From the NCBI GenBank assembly GCA_002050435.1, contig MWYV01000035.1, positions 34,647 through 98,646 on the forward strand: a stretch of 64,000 bases of DNA, read 5' to 3'. The notes under the pieces were generated by a model, which saw only the letters and a list, made by a program, of their open reading frames with translations, did no database searches and had not been told where the DNA came from. Positions 1 through 7,589 of this stretch are shown piece by piece (within the stretch, counting starts at the first letter, position 1; each line of letters starts with the position of its first letter). A program made the translations under genes and the position numbers. Source of the DNA: Chitinophagales bacterium 33-2. GTDB taxonomy: Bacteria > Bacteroidota > Bacteroidia > Chitinophagales > Chitinophagaceae.

Positions 1-392
1 TTCTGCACCGGGGCAGTGTTCGCCTCCCTTGAGGAAGTGTTCAGTGCTTTCTTTATGGTAATAAGAATTTCATCCGGGAAAAGAGGTTTGGTGATATAAT
101 CATAAGCACCCATCTTCATTACTTCCACAGCCATTTTAATATCACTGTAACCAGTAATGATAATAACCGGGACGTGGGGGTATCGCTCCTTGATCTTCCC
201 TAATAATACATTTCCTTCCATATCTTCCAGCCTGAAGTCGCACATTACAAGGGAAGGTTCAACGGTTTCTAAAAGTTCGAGTGATTTTTTTCCACTATAA
301 GATTCCAGCACATCATACCCATGCCGGGTAAGAAATCTTTTTAGTAATAAGCACATATCCCGGTCATCATCGATAATTAAAATGGTCTGCAT
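1..392 (-). CDS. Response regulator receiver domain, truncated by window edge (probable NtrC-type)
   Basis: The reading frame starts at an ATG at 392 and stays open to the left edge, so the C-terminal part is missing. The visible 130 residues are a complete CheY-like receiver: acidic pair in the IIDDD stretch (residues 6-10), phospho-acceptor Asp52 in MCDFRL, Thr80 in ITGYS and Lys102 in YITKP. It would accept a phosphoryl group from a histidine kinase. The gene follows rpoN after 49 bp on the same strand, so the two are probably cotranscribed. A sigma-54-activating (AAA+ and HTH) output domain is a reasonable guess from that position, but it lies outside the window and cannot be seen. Confidence 0.85.
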   Translation of the reverse strand, partial: MQTILIIDDDRDMCLLLKRFLTRHGYDVLESYSGKKSLELLETVEPSLVMCDFRLEDMEGNVLLGKIKERYPHVPVIIITGYSDIKMAVEVMKMGAYDYITKPLFPDEILITIKKALNTSSREANTAPVQ

Positions 393-441
393 CTGCTATT
401 TATTTGTTTTGGGTTTCGATAATTAAATGTAAAACGAAAAA

Positions 442-1857
442 TTAAGCCCACAATCCCCTGACATGTGAAACAGGTATCTGCAATTGTTCACGGTATTTTG
501 CTACTGTCCTTCGGGCCACTGAAAATCCTTTTTGTGATAAGATCATCACCAGTTGCTGGTCAGTATAGGGGCTGTGTTTATCCTCGGTCTCTATGACTTC
601 CTCAATGGCAGACTGGATGACTTTATTACTGATTACCTGCCCTTTCTGGTTGGCAATGCCTTCGGTGAAAAGATCTTTCAGGAGCAGCAATCCAAATGGA
701 GACTCTGCATATTTGTTGCAGGTAATCCTTGAAACAGTTGAAATATCCACACCAACAATTTCCGCAATGTTTTTCAGGATCATGGGTTTTAACTGGTTGA
801 TGTCTGCAGTCATAAAATAATTATGCTGAAGTTCAACGATTGATTTCATAATGCGGATCATGGTGCTTTCTCTTTGCTGCACGGCATGAATGAACCACTG
901 TGCAGACTGGAGTTTATTTTTGATGTACTGCATTGCAGGTTTATCCGTGGTAACCTTTGCATTCTGAATTGCAGTTTCTTTCCAGGTAGAATTGATGTTC
1001 AGGCTTTCAGATCTTTGGCGGTATAACTGCACTTCAATGGCATCGCCACTCCTGGTAATAATAAAATCGGGAACGATATTATGATTGACGCCTTCCTGTA
1101 ATTCACAGATAGGGCGCATTTTTAAAGTAGCGATCAGTCTTAAAACGATCTTAAGCTCCTCATCATCGATCAAAAGGTGTGCTTTGATCTTATCCATATT
1201 GCGGTTGTGCAGGTCATTAAAATGATCTTCAAGTAATTTTACCGCAGTTCTTACATCCGGTCTTTTCCTGTTCATCCTGTATAACTGGATCAACAGGCAT
1301 TCTTTAATGGACCTTGCTGCAATACCAACAGGTTCCAACTGCTGGATCTTCGCCAGCACCTTTTCAATATCTTCTGCCTCTACCCAACGGTTTTGTTTAA
1401 AGGAATAATCTTCTGCAAGATCCTGCAGCTTTTGTTCCATGAGGCCACAGTCATTCAACGAATCAATGATGAATTCAGCAACAGTTATTTCATACGCATC
1501 TTCAGTGGTAAGTTTGAATTGTTCTTTCAACACCACCCTGTAATCAAAACTATTTGTAATTGGGCGCTCGGGAAGTTTATCGTTGTGGAGGTAATTCCCA
1601 TATTCAAATTTGTAGTCGGGAATATCATCATAACCATATTCTTCCCAATCCTGGTAATCCTGAACTGAATCCTTGTTGTATTTATCAACTAGCGGCTCAA
1701 ATTCATTCTTTTGGTCCTCCAAAAGAGGGTTATCCTCAATTTCCTGATGTATACGTTGCTCAAGCTCAAGGGTATTGAGGTGGAAAAAATTGAGCAACTG
1801 GATTTGCTGGGGCAGAATTTTCAGTTTCTGCTTTTGGGCTAAATGCTGGTTGATCAT
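442..1857 (-). CDS. rpoN: RNA polymerase sigma-54 factor RpoN
   Basis: 471 residues, normal for the family. The N-terminal region I is rich in Gln and Leu (from QKQKLKILPQQIQLL) and is the part that contacts activator and core enzyme. It is followed by an acidic linker (about 45-90), the core-binding domain, a helix-turn-helix around residue 370 (ISTVSR) and the diagnostic RpoN box ARRTVAKYRE at about 448-457, which reads the -24 promoter element. All regions are intact. Sigma-54 holoenzyme needs an ATP-hydrolysing enhancer-binding protein; the truncated regulator directly downstream is a candidate. The start is an ATG; the following residues align with the usual beginning of the family. Confidence 0.97.
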   Translation of the reverse strand: MINQHLAQKQKLKILPQQIQLLNFFHLNTLELEQRIHQEIEDNPLLEDQKNEFEPLVDKYNKDSVQDYQDWEEYGYDDIPDYKFEYGNYLHNDKLPERPITNSFDYRVVLKEQFKLTTEDAYEITVAEFIIDSLNDCGLMEQKLQDLAEDYSFKQNRWVEAEDIEKVLAKIQQLEPVGIAARSIKECLLIQLYRMNRKRPDVRTAVKLLEDHFNDLHNRNMDKIKAHLLIDDEELKIVLRLIATLKMRPICELQEGVNHNIVPDFIITRSGDAIEVQLYRQRSESLNINSTWKETAIQNAKVTTDKPAMQYIKNKLQSAQWFIHAVQQRESTMIRIMKSIVELQHNYFMTADINQLKPMILKNIAEIVGVDISTVSRITCNKYAESPFGLLLLKDLFTEGIANQKGQVISNKVIQSAIEEVIETEDKHSPYTDQQLVMILSQKGFSVARRTVAKYREQLQIPVSHVRGLWA

Positions 1858-2483
1858 CCTGGTTTATTTTGGGGTATGGCAGATAGGACAAGACTGAAAC
1901 CAAATTGAACAATTGTTAAAAAAAAATTTAATTGATTGTATTTCAGCATGTTATACTGTTAATATCCACCTCATCTTTGCTAGTAACTGATCAAGGATAA
2001 AACCGGTACCGCAATTTGGGGAAATTATTGCACAGCCTAAAAATCGGCATGCAGCTTATTTACGTTATATAAAGCAATGCTGATATTAATGAGAATCACT
2101 ACCTGTTAGCCTGTATTCAAAGAAAGACGGTATTGGATACCTTTCACCATTGGGAAAAGAGGAAGAAGGATCTGAAATTTTTTGTTCAGTGTAAGGTTGT
2201 TTGCCGGAAGGAATCGTAGGCATGCCCCCATTTTGCGCATTTGCATAAGTATAAAACGGCTGGAGAGGGTTTAGATGTTCCATAATTTCTTTCGGATGTT
2301 TTTCTTCTTCTGAACAGAAAAAAATATACCAGATATTCCCTGCTTTACGATCTTTCTAAAACGCTCATATTAATAATCTTAGTAGAAGAATCTCCTCATA
2401 AAATTTGAAGGTCTTTTTTATAAATGGTATGGTTCTTTAATACAGTAGGGGAGCATATTTTTTAACCCTTAAACTTTTTAATT
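1858..2483. other. Intergenic region between rpoN and the YtjA-like gene
   Basis: About 625 bp carrying the divergent upstream regions of rpoN and of the small gene at 2484. The only candidate gene is the short minus-strand frame at 2086-2283, listed separately. I saw no tRNA, no long repeat and no convincing TAnnTTTG promoter with a properly spaced TTTG. A-tracts occur around 1918-1930. No sigma-54 type (TGGC-N8-TTGC) site was recognised by eye. Confidence 0.5.
2086..2283 (-). CDS. Possible small hypothetical protein (65 aa)
   Basis: ATG-initiated frame of 65 codons in an otherwise empty gap. The product is polar, rich in Pro, Ser, Gly, Asn and aromatic residues, with no membrane segment, no signal peptide and no recognised motif. 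Lack of Cys and Trp and an even composition make it look somewhat more like a real protein than a random frame, but there is no family match I can name. It would be transcribed alone on the minus strand towards rpoN. It could equally be noise. Confidence 0.3.
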   Translation of the reverse strand: MEHLNPLQPFYTYANAQNGGMPTIPSGKQPYTEQKISDPSSSFPNGERYPIPSFFEYRLTGSDSH

Positions 2484-2651
2484 ATGCTACGTTGGACAAT
2501 TATTTTCCTTGTTGTTGCTATTATAGCTGCAATATTTGGATTTGGGGGCATTGCGGCAGGAGCTGCATCTATTGCCAAGATCCTATTCTATATTTTCCTG
2601 GTGCTGTTTGTACTCTCGCTGATTGCTGGGGGCTTCAAACGCGCGGATTAA
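2484..2651 (+). CDS. Small membrane protein, YtjA / UPF0391 (DUF1328) family
   Basis: A 55-residue frame (ATG 2484, TAA 2649-2651) too short for most gene callers. The start [13 protein letters not shown], the middle [15 protein letters not shown] and the end [14 protein letters not shown] match the DUF1328/YtjA pattern of two short hydrophobic helices joined by a Gly/Ala turn. The family is found in the inner membrane of many bacteria and tends to be stress or stationary-phase associated; its molecular role is unknown. It is a single-gene unit, closed by a strong hairpin terminator at 2672. The longer overlapping frame at 2492-2788 is a shadow. Confidence 0.9.
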   Translation: MLRWTIIFLVVAIIAAIFGFGGIAAGAASIAKILFYIFLVLFVLSLIAGGFKRAD

Positions 2652-2671
2652 TTCACCTCCTTCAAAGTAGT

Positions 2672-2707
2672 AAGAGGCTGTTTCAACAGTTTGAGACAGC
2701 CTCTTTT
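2672..2707 (+). terminator. Intrinsic terminator of the YtjA-like gene
   Basis: Stem AAGAGGCTGT (2672-2681) pairs with ACAGCCTCTT (2696-2705); the pairing can extend inward by two or three more pairs (one G-T). It ends in a run of T. It lies 20 bp after the stop codon of the 55-aa gene. Confidence 0.85.
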
Positions 2708-2786
2708 ATTCGGGTAGGGATGGAATCAATTTTAATTTATGCCATTCTCAGCGCCTTGGTTTTACTTTTGATACATCCTCCCAATT

Positions 2787-2814
2787 AAAAAACCCTTCGC
2801 ATTTACGAAGGGTT
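2787..2814 (-). terminator. Intrinsic terminator for the acidic-protein gene
   Basis: AACCCTTCG (2791-2799) and CGAAGGGTT (2806-2814) form a nine-pair stem with a six-base loop. On the minus strand the stem is followed by a T tract (the A run at 2787-2792 on the plus strand). It lies about 85 bp past the stop of the gene at 2900-3166, the only minus-strand gene that could use it. Confidence 0.8.
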
Positions 2815-2899
2815 AGAATAACAAAAGCCCCGGTATAATCATTCTTCACATCCACCTAATTTGTTCTCTCACTGAAACCGGAGCTAAATGTCTTAGTTA

Positions 2900-3166
2900 T
2901 TAATTGATAATTTCTTCATCACTTCCCGAATCTTCACTGGTATTGACAGCTGTTTGAGCCGGAGCATTCACTATTTTATCACTTCTTTGTTCATTTACAA
3001 TCACTTTTTCATCCAGGCGGCTGTCGGTTGGAGAAGACTCTGTTAAAGCTTCATCACTGCCTTCCCTTCCATTTTGACCAAGCCCTGGCTTATCATAACC
3101 ACCGGGTTTATCATAACCAGATGCATTTTTTTTATTTTTTGTATCTTTTGGAGGATCATTTTTCAT
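2900..3166 (-). CDS. Hypothetical acidic, low-complexity hydrophilic protein (88 aa)
   Basis: ATG start at 3166. The product begins with a Lys/Asp/Asn-rich stretch and contains two tandem copies of GYDKPG (about residues 17-28), then a Ser/Glu/Asp-rich, hydrophobic-poor remainder ending SDEEIIN. It is predicted to be disordered and soluble; no signal peptide or membrane segment. It sits among small stress-type genes and is bracketed by two hairpin terminators (2787-2814 downstream, 3271-3313 upstream), so it is an independent transcription unit. Composition recalls small desiccation/stress proteins of this phylum, but that is only a guess; the family is not recognised. Confidence 0.65.
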   Translation of the reverse strand: MKNDPPKDTKNKKNASGYDKPGGYDKPGLGQNGREGSDEALTESSPTDSRLDEKVIVNEQRSDKIVNAPAQTAVNTSEDSGSDEEIIN

Positions 3167-3270
3167 GCGCTTCTATTTACACTATTGATTTACCTAAAAC
3201 TGTACCTGATTTATTTTCATCAAATTATTCATCGCTAATATCATCAATAACTCAGATTGGGTTGCCTTCA

Positions 3271-3313
3271 AGAACATTAAAAAAGGGACAAAATGTCCCT
3301 TTTTTAATGTTCT
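3271..3313. terminator. Bidirectional terminator with 20-bp perfect arms
   Basis: The arms 3271-3290 and 3294-3313 are exact reverse complements (20 of 20) around a three-base AAA loop. The stem contains GGGACA/TGTCCC flanked by A6 and T6, giving a GC core plus U tract on both strands. It starts two bases past the stop codon of the minus-strand gene at 3316, which it must terminate; no plus-strand gene precedes it. Confidence 0.9.
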
Positions 3314-3315
3314 TG

Positions 3316-3729
3316 CTATGCCCCGTGCCCATTCATATCTGCGGGCGCTGGTTCCGCCTTGGGCCTCAACTTGTTGAAAAAATTATTGATCTTTTCCATG
3401 AGGTTGGCCTTTTGTTTTTCACTTATAATGTGTGATGAATAATTTTTAAGTAAATAGGGGATCAGGATCTTGGTAAACCAGCCTGCTTTGGCCAGGATAA
3501 ACTTACGTACCACGAGGTCCACACCAAAATCAAGTCCGAAGTTAGCAAACGCTCCGGTCCGGTCGCGTGTTGTGAATTTACCTATTGTACGCATCACGTT
3601 ACCAATGGGTTTAAGACCTTCCTTAACACCTGCCAGGTCGTTGCGGATCTGTACTTCCTTTATTTTCAATTCAGAAAGCAAGCGTTGCTCTTCCTGTAAA
3701 AGATTTTCATATGTTTTTATCATACTCAT
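3316..3729 (-). CDS. Hypothetical protein translationally coupled to holin-like membrane protein
   Basis: 137 residues, ATG at 3729. Residues 1-40 form a probable coiled coil (YENLLQEEQRLLSELKIKEVQ). The middle (about 45-110) has Gly-rich and hydrophobic stretches (FGLDFGVDLVVRKF, AGWFTKILIPYLL) that could lie against or in the membrane; the tail is Pro/Ala/Gly-rich. The start lies inside the preceding gene (23-bp overlap), which suggests translational coupling and a joint function with the holin-like protein. Family not recognised. Gene order YtxH, holin-like, coiled-coil protein is often seen as an envelope-stress module. Confidence 0.75.
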   Translation of the reverse strand: MSMIKTYENLLQEEQRLLSELKIKEVQIRNDLAGVKEGLKPIGNVMRTIGKFTTRDRTGAFANFGLDFGVDLVVRKFILAKAGWFTKILIPYLLKNYSSHIISEKQKANLMEKINNFFNKLRPKAEPAPADMNGHGA

Positions 3730-4102
3730 AAACCTTGCTGATGATTGAATTCCTGATCATAGGCACTATTACCTTTTTCTTAAGGGCAAACAATAGAATA
3801 ATAAGCAGAAGGAAAAATGCTGCTACTATAAAAAATCCGCCTGCGGTACTGTTAACCAATCCGCCTACCCACCATGCAATTGCAGTAAATAAAAATGAAA
3901 GGAAAAAAAGGGCCAATACAAGGGATACTACCCCAATCACCACACCAGAGACAGCATTGGATGCCCCGCGCGTTGCCTTGGCTTTTGCCAGGTCTGCATA
4001 GGTTTTTACATAATCGCTGACACTGTCTTTTAATTTTGCAGTTCTGCTTTTCAGATCGTCCTTTTCTTCTTCGTTTTCCAATTTTACTTTATAATCTTCC
4101 AT
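3707..4102 (-). CDS. Phage-holin-like (Phage_holin_3_6 / YqjE-type) membrane protein
   Basis: 131 residues from the ATG at 4102; a TTG five codons upstream (4117) would add five residues but lies closer to the upstream terminator. The N-terminal half is charged and helical (KLKDSVSDYVKTYADLAKAKATRG). Two long hydrophobic helices follow (about 50-80 and 88-110) separated by a short loop with WWVGG, then a basic end. This is the layout of the YqjE / Phage_holin_3_6 group, which are host inner-membrane proteins despite the name and usually sit with YtxH or YqjD-like partners, as here. Nothing else in the region is phage-like. Confidence 0.75.
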   Translation of the reverse strand: MEDYKVKLENEEEKDDLKSRTAKLKDSVSDYVKTYADLAKAKATRGASNAVSGVVIGVVSLVLALFFLSFLFTAIAWWVGGLVNSTAGGFFIVAAFFLLLIILLFALKKKVIVPMIRNSIISKVYEYDKNI

Positions 4103-4123
4103 TCGCTGAGATTTCAACCTGAT

Positions 4124-4152
4124 AAAAAAAGAAGCAGGTCTGTTCGACCTGC
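4124..4152 (-). terminator. Intrinsic terminator after the YtxH gene
   Basis: GCAGGTC (4134-4140) and GACCTGC (4146-4152) form a seven-pair stem with a TGTTC loop; on the minus strand it is followed by TTC and T7. It separates the YtxH gene from the holin-like gene, although read-through could still join them. Confidence 0.8.
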
Positions 4153-4160
4153 AACATGCT

Positions 4161-4418
4161 TTAGCTATAGCTTTCGCCCATATTGTTGAATTTATTTCCC
4201 GCTTCTGCCGCTGCTTTGGATCCCTTCTTAGTCAGGCTCCCAACTTCTTCTTTAGCGCTTGCAAATAAATCACTTAGGTGACCTGACCAATCTCCTGCAG
4301 ACTGTGAGATTTTAGCACGCAACTCAGTTCCTTTTTCCGGAGCGAGCAATAAACCAATTGCAACGCCTGCAGCTGCCGCACCAACAATACCGAGGATAAT
4401 TTTTGATTTCGTAGACAT
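4161..4418 (-). CDS. YtxH domain-containing protein (85 aa)
   Basis: ATG at 4418. The N-terminus is one Gly/Ala-rich membrane helix (ILGIVGAAAAGVAIGLLLAP, about 8-27) followed directly by EKGTELRAKI, the typical YtxH junction (LLAPxxGxxxR). The remaining 55 residues are an amphipathic helix with Ser, Lys and Ala. YtxH proteins are small membrane-anchored general stress proteins of unknown biochemical role. It is a single-gene unit with its own terminator, head of the small envelope cluster reading leftwards. Confidence 0.85.
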   Translation of the reverse strand: MSTKSKIILGIVGAAAAGVAIGLLLAPEKGTELRAKISQSAGDWSGHLSDLFASAKEEVGSLTKKGSKAAAEAGNKFNNMGESYS

Positions 4419-4608
4419 AGTATTAACTATTTTAAATGAGCAATAATTTCCTTTATAATAAAAATAATCATACCATGAATGAACCGTTCTTCAAATAAAT
4501 CGCCCTGAATCTTTCAAAATAAAATAGGCAAACTCCTAATTTCATATTTCTGCGAGGTGAAATCGATTAATGGTATGATAATTTAAGGGTAAAGGCGTTA
4601 GACGAGTT

Positions 4609-4953
4609 ATGGTAACGAGGAAAAAAGTATTAATTATTGATGATGAAGTGGACTTGTGTCTCCTGATGAAGACATATTTTCTACGGAAGAACTATGAAGT
4701 TTACATAGCACACACACTTTCAGATGGCGTATCCCGTTTAAAGGAAGTTTCCCCCGATTTTTTATTTATTGATTATAACCTTCCCGATGGTCTAGGGTGG
4801 GATAAACTGCCGGAATTATACCAGAAATTTCCCGACATTCAATTTCACCTGATCAGCGCCTTTCGTCCTACGATGCCCACTGAACTGGATGGTGCAAAAC
4901 TTACGATTTGGGAAAAACCCATCAGCCTGAAATCTCTGGATAATTTCTTTTAA
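4609..4953 (+). CDS. Stand-alone response regulator (single receiver domain)
   Basis: 114 residues consisting of one CheY-like receiver and nothing else. Acidic pocket IIDDE (9-13), phospho-acceptor Asp55 in FLFIDYNLPDG, Ser in HLISAF and Lys in WEKP near the end. The protein has no output domain, so it must act by phosphotransfer or protein contact. No kinase gene is adjacent. The ATG at 4609 is preceded by an AT-rich 190-bp gap and followed by a symmetric terminator. It resembles the receiver encoded at the left edge (LCLLMK versus MCLLLK after the acidic cluster), so the two may serve related pathways; that is inference. Confidence 0.85.
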   Translation: MVTRKKVLIIDDEVDLCLLMKTYFLRKNYEVYIAHTLSDGVSRLKEVSPDFLFIDYNLPDGLGWDKLPELYQKFPDIQFHLISAFRPTMPTELDGAKLTIWEKPISLKSLDNFF

Positions 4954-4975
4954 AATACTTTGATTGCATAAATGA

Positions 4976-5001
4976 AATAAGGCTGGATTTCCAGCCTTAT
5001 T
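4976..5001. terminator. Bidirectional terminator between response regulator and citrate synthase
   Basis: AATAAGGCTGG (4976-4986) and CCAGCCTTATT (4991-5001) are exact reverse complements around an ATTT loop. Lies between two convergent genes (stops at 4953 and 5022) and can serve both. Confidence 0.85.
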
Positions 5002-5021
5002 GTTTAAAAGTTCCAAGCAGG

Positions 5022-6347
5022 TTACTCACCCCATATCTCATCTTCACCCTTCAGCCATTTCTTTACAAGATCGGTACTCACCGACTTTGGTCTTTCCAGT
5101 GGAAATCCCAGTGACCTGTCCCAGCAAAGACTTGCCAAAACACCAAGTGAACGACTGACCGCGAATAAGACAGTATAGAACTCGTATTCTTTCATTCCAT
5201 AATGTACCAGTAATGCACCACTGTGGGCATCAACATTGGGCCATGGGTTTTTTATTTTACCAAGGGATTGCAATATCGGCGGAACTGTTTCATAAATATT
5301 CCAAACAGTTTGAACCAGCGGATCATCAGGCATGTGCTTCTTACCAAATTCCATTTGTGCCGTAAACCTGGGATCTGTTTTTCTCAGTACCGCATGTCCA
5401 TACCCGGGCACTACTTTTCCTTCACTGAGCGTTTTCTTTACATAATCTTCAATCTGTTCATTTGAAGGAAGGTCGGTTTTCAGATCCTCACGCAATTCAA
5501 ATATCCACTTGATCACTTCCTGGTTGGCCAGACCGTGCAAGGGTCCTGCAAGTCCATTCATTCCAGCGGCATAACTCAGATATGGATCACTGAGTGCAGA
5601 ACCAACAAGATGTGTTGTATGTGCAGAAACATTACCTCCTTCATGGTCGGCATGGATGGTCATGTATAAGCGCATCAATTCTTTAAAGCTGTCATCATCA
5701 TAACCCATCATATGGGCAAAGTTTCCAGACCAGTCCAGCAATCCGTTAGGCTGGATATGATCGCCATTCTTATACTTGCGGCGGTAGATGTAAGCTGCAA
5801 TCCTGGGCAATCTTGCTATCAGATCCATGGAATCATCAAAAACAGCATCCCAGTAATCTTTTTTATTCATGCCTGCTGCGTACCTTTTCGAAAACTGACT
5901 TTCGGTTTGCAGGGCCATCACAGCCACTACAAACTGTGTCATGGGGTGCGTATTCAGCGGTAATGCTTCTATTGTTGCGAATACATGATTCGGAACATGA
6001 CTGCGGCGTTGCCAAACAGCGGTTAGGTGCTGCACATCCTCTTCGGTAGGAAGATCCCCCACCAGCATCAAATAGAAAAGTCCTTCAGGAAGCGGCTCTG
6101 AACCTCCTTCGGCTTTTGGTAATTTCTGCTGCAATTCAGGAATGGTATGTCCGCGGAAACGGATGCCTTCCTGCGCATCCAGCAGAGAAGTTTCAGTTAC
6201 CAAACCAGTCATACCACGCATTCCCTGGAAGATCTGCGACAACTGAACTTCGCCGATCTTTTTATTTCCATGCTCCTTTAAAAGGTCTTTAATTTCTGTG
6301 GCAACCGCATCGGATTTTGCTTTGAACCTTTCTTTTATTACTCCCAT
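5022..6347 (-). CDS. gltA: Citrate synthase, eukaryotic (mitochondrial) type
   Basis: 441 residues. Catalyses oxaloacetate + acetyl-CoA to citrate, entry of the TCA cycle. The catalytic triad is His271 in [10 protein letters not shown], His318 in [14 protein letters not shown] and Asp373 in NVDAHSG. The segment around residues 231-258 ([12 protein letters not shown], then [12 protein letters not shown]) is nearly identical to the mitochondrial enzyme as I remember it, unlike the E. coli hexameric GltA, and the length fits the dimeric type I enzyme. Such mitochondrial-like forms are known in some Bacteroidota. It is a single-gene unit with a promoter at 6390-6420 and a terminator at 4976-5001. 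Confidence 0.96.
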   Translation of the reverse strand: MGVIKERFKAKSDAVATEIKDLLKEHGNKKIGEVQLSQIFQGMRGMTGLVTETSLLDAQEGIRFRGHTIPELQQKLPKAEGGSEPLPEGLFYLMLVGDLPTEEDVQHLTAVWQRRSHVPNHVFATIEALPLNTHPMTQFVVAVMALQTESQFSKRYAAGMNKKDYWDAVFDDSMDLIARLPRIAAYIYRRKYKNGDHIQPNGLLDWSGNFAHMMGYDDDSFKELMRLYMTIHADHEGGNVSAHTTHLVGSALSDPYLSYAAGMNGLAGPLHGLANQEVIKWIFELREDLKTDLPSNEQIEDYVKKTLSEGKVVPGYGHAVLRKTDPRFTAQMEFGKKHMPDDPLVQTVWNIYETVPPILQSLGKIKNPWPNVDAHSGALLVHYGMKEYEFYTVLFAVSRSLGVLASLCWDRSLGFPLERPKSVSTDLVKKWLKGEDEIWGE

Positions 6348-6389
6348 TTTTTCTGATATTTTTCATTAGTGAAGGATAAACCTGGCCCC

Positions 6390-6420
6390 TAAAGTTAGGT
6401 CAAGCGCCTTGAGCGACAAA
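6390..6420 (-). promoter_or_regulatory. Promoter of citrate synthase
   Basis: On the minus strand TTTG (6420-6417), 19 bp spacer, TAACTTTA (6397-6390), close to the Bacteroidota consensus TTTG-N19-TAnnTTTG with only the last base differing. A transcript would start near 6386 and have a leader of about 40 nt. Confidence 0.6.
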
Positions 6421-6442
6421 AAATCATCTGAAAAATCAAGGG

Positions 6443-7525
6443 TTATTTAGGTGCTTTTTTATATAAATACAAAGCTACAAAACTGAAAAATATATTTGGG
6501 ATCCAAGCTGCTATGAGCGGCGGAAGATCTCCCTTGACGGAAAAAGTTGTTGAAAATTTATCTGAAACAATAAATATCGCAGCGATGATAATGCCGATGG
6601 CAAGATGCAGTCCGCTTCCTCCTCTTGACCTTCTTCCTGCGATCACCGCGCCGATCAGGGTTAACAACAATACTGTAAAAGGTGTGGCCACACGACGGTA
6701 CATTTCCACCTTTAAAGGATTCAAACCCTCGGCAGCACGCTCTTCTTCATTGATTATATAACGGGAAAGTTCAGGCGTTGTAAGATTGTCTTTCAGATAT
6801 TCATCTTTTTTCAATTCCCGTGGATGAATGTTCAGGTTGAGGTGCATCACATCCCGGTTTGTTACAGACTCCTGTAAACTGTCTATATGTCTTTCCAGTA
6901 CGCCTGTCAGTTTCCATTTATTCACACTCGTATCCCATTCAATCCGTTGAGCTCTTAAATTGTACACCATCCGATGCGCTCTTACTTTCTCCATGAAAAA
7001 ACCTCCTGCAGCCAGTGAAGCTGTATCGTAATTGCGCATACCTATATAGGTTATGGAATCGATTCTTCTGTAAATATGGTTATAACTCCCGGTGCCCTGA
7101 CTGCGGTCAATAAATGTAGACTGGAAACTACTCCTGATGGCGTTACCTTTTGGAAGTACATAACGTGCAGCAAAAAAAAGAAGCACAGCAAGGAATAATC
7201 CTGCCATCAGGTAAGGCCTGAGCCAGCGGTTATAAGAAACGCCACTTGCCAGAATAGCAATGACCTCAGACCTGAGTGCCATTTTACTTGTAAAAAAAAT
7301 AACAGCAATAAAAACAAAAAGCGGATAAAGCAAGCCCCAGATCCAGGGGATGAAACCAATATAATATTCCTGGAAAATCTGTTTTGAATTAAGTCCCGAC
7401 TTAACAAAATCATCCGTCTTTTCACTGATATCAATGGCCACAGCAAGTGTGGTCATAATGAACATGCAGGAAAAGAAAGTAAGCAACAACTTCCTGATGA
7501 TATACCAGTCGATCTTTTTAAGCAT
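6443..7525 (-). CDS. LptF/LptG family lipopolysaccharide export permease
   Basis: 360 residues with the YjgP/YjgQ layout: three membrane helices at the N-terminus (about 10-35, 55-80, 100-120), a periplasmic beta-jellyroll domain (about 125-265, with SITYIGMRNY and LNIHPRELKKDEYL), and three helices at the C-terminus (about 275-350). With a partner LptF/G subunit and the ATPase LptB2 it extracts LPS from the inner membrane. The signature IDISEKTDDF after the first helix is typical of the Bacteroidota proteins. I cannot decide between LptF and LptG; no partner gene is adjacent. It overlaps no neighbour and lies 64 bp downstream of tgt, so cotranscription with tgt is likely. Confidence 0.9.
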   Translation of the reverse strand: MLKKIDWYIIRKLLLTFFSCMFIMTTLAVAIDISEKTDDFVKSGLNSKQIFQEYYIGFIPWIWGLLYPLFVFIAVIFFTSKMALRSEVIAILASGVSYNRWLRPYLMAGLFLAVLLFFAARYVLPKGNAIRSSFQSTFIDRSQGTGSYNHIYRRIDSITYIGMRNYDTASLAAGGFFMEKVRAHRMVYNLRAQRIEWDTSVNKWKLTGVLERHIDSLQESVTNRDVMHLNLNIHPRELKKDEYLKDNLTTPELSRYIINEEERAAEGLNPLKVEMYRRVATPFTVLLLTLIGAVIAGRRSRGGSGLHLAIGIIIAAIFIVSDKFSTTFSVKGDLPPLIAAWIPNIFFSFVALYLYKKAPK

Positions 7526-7589
7526 CAGGACGAAGTAAACAATTAATGGCGAAATAAAATGTTATGATGAAAAGGATCAGGAGTTTTCC

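Noticed and set aside
2492..2788. 98-codon frame over the YtjA-like gene
   Set aside because: Out of frame with the 55-aa gene, Cys-rich, and it reads through the terminator hairpin at 2672.
2720..2788. 22-codon hydrophobic peptide frame after the first terminator
   Set aside because: Too short, and no promoter or conservation can be seen; the downstream hairpin is better explained as terminator of the opposite gene.
3707..4102. Holin-like protein as sign of a prophage remnant
   Set aside because: The Phage_holin_3_6 / YqjE group consists mostly of host proteins next to YtxH, and no other phage gene is nearby.
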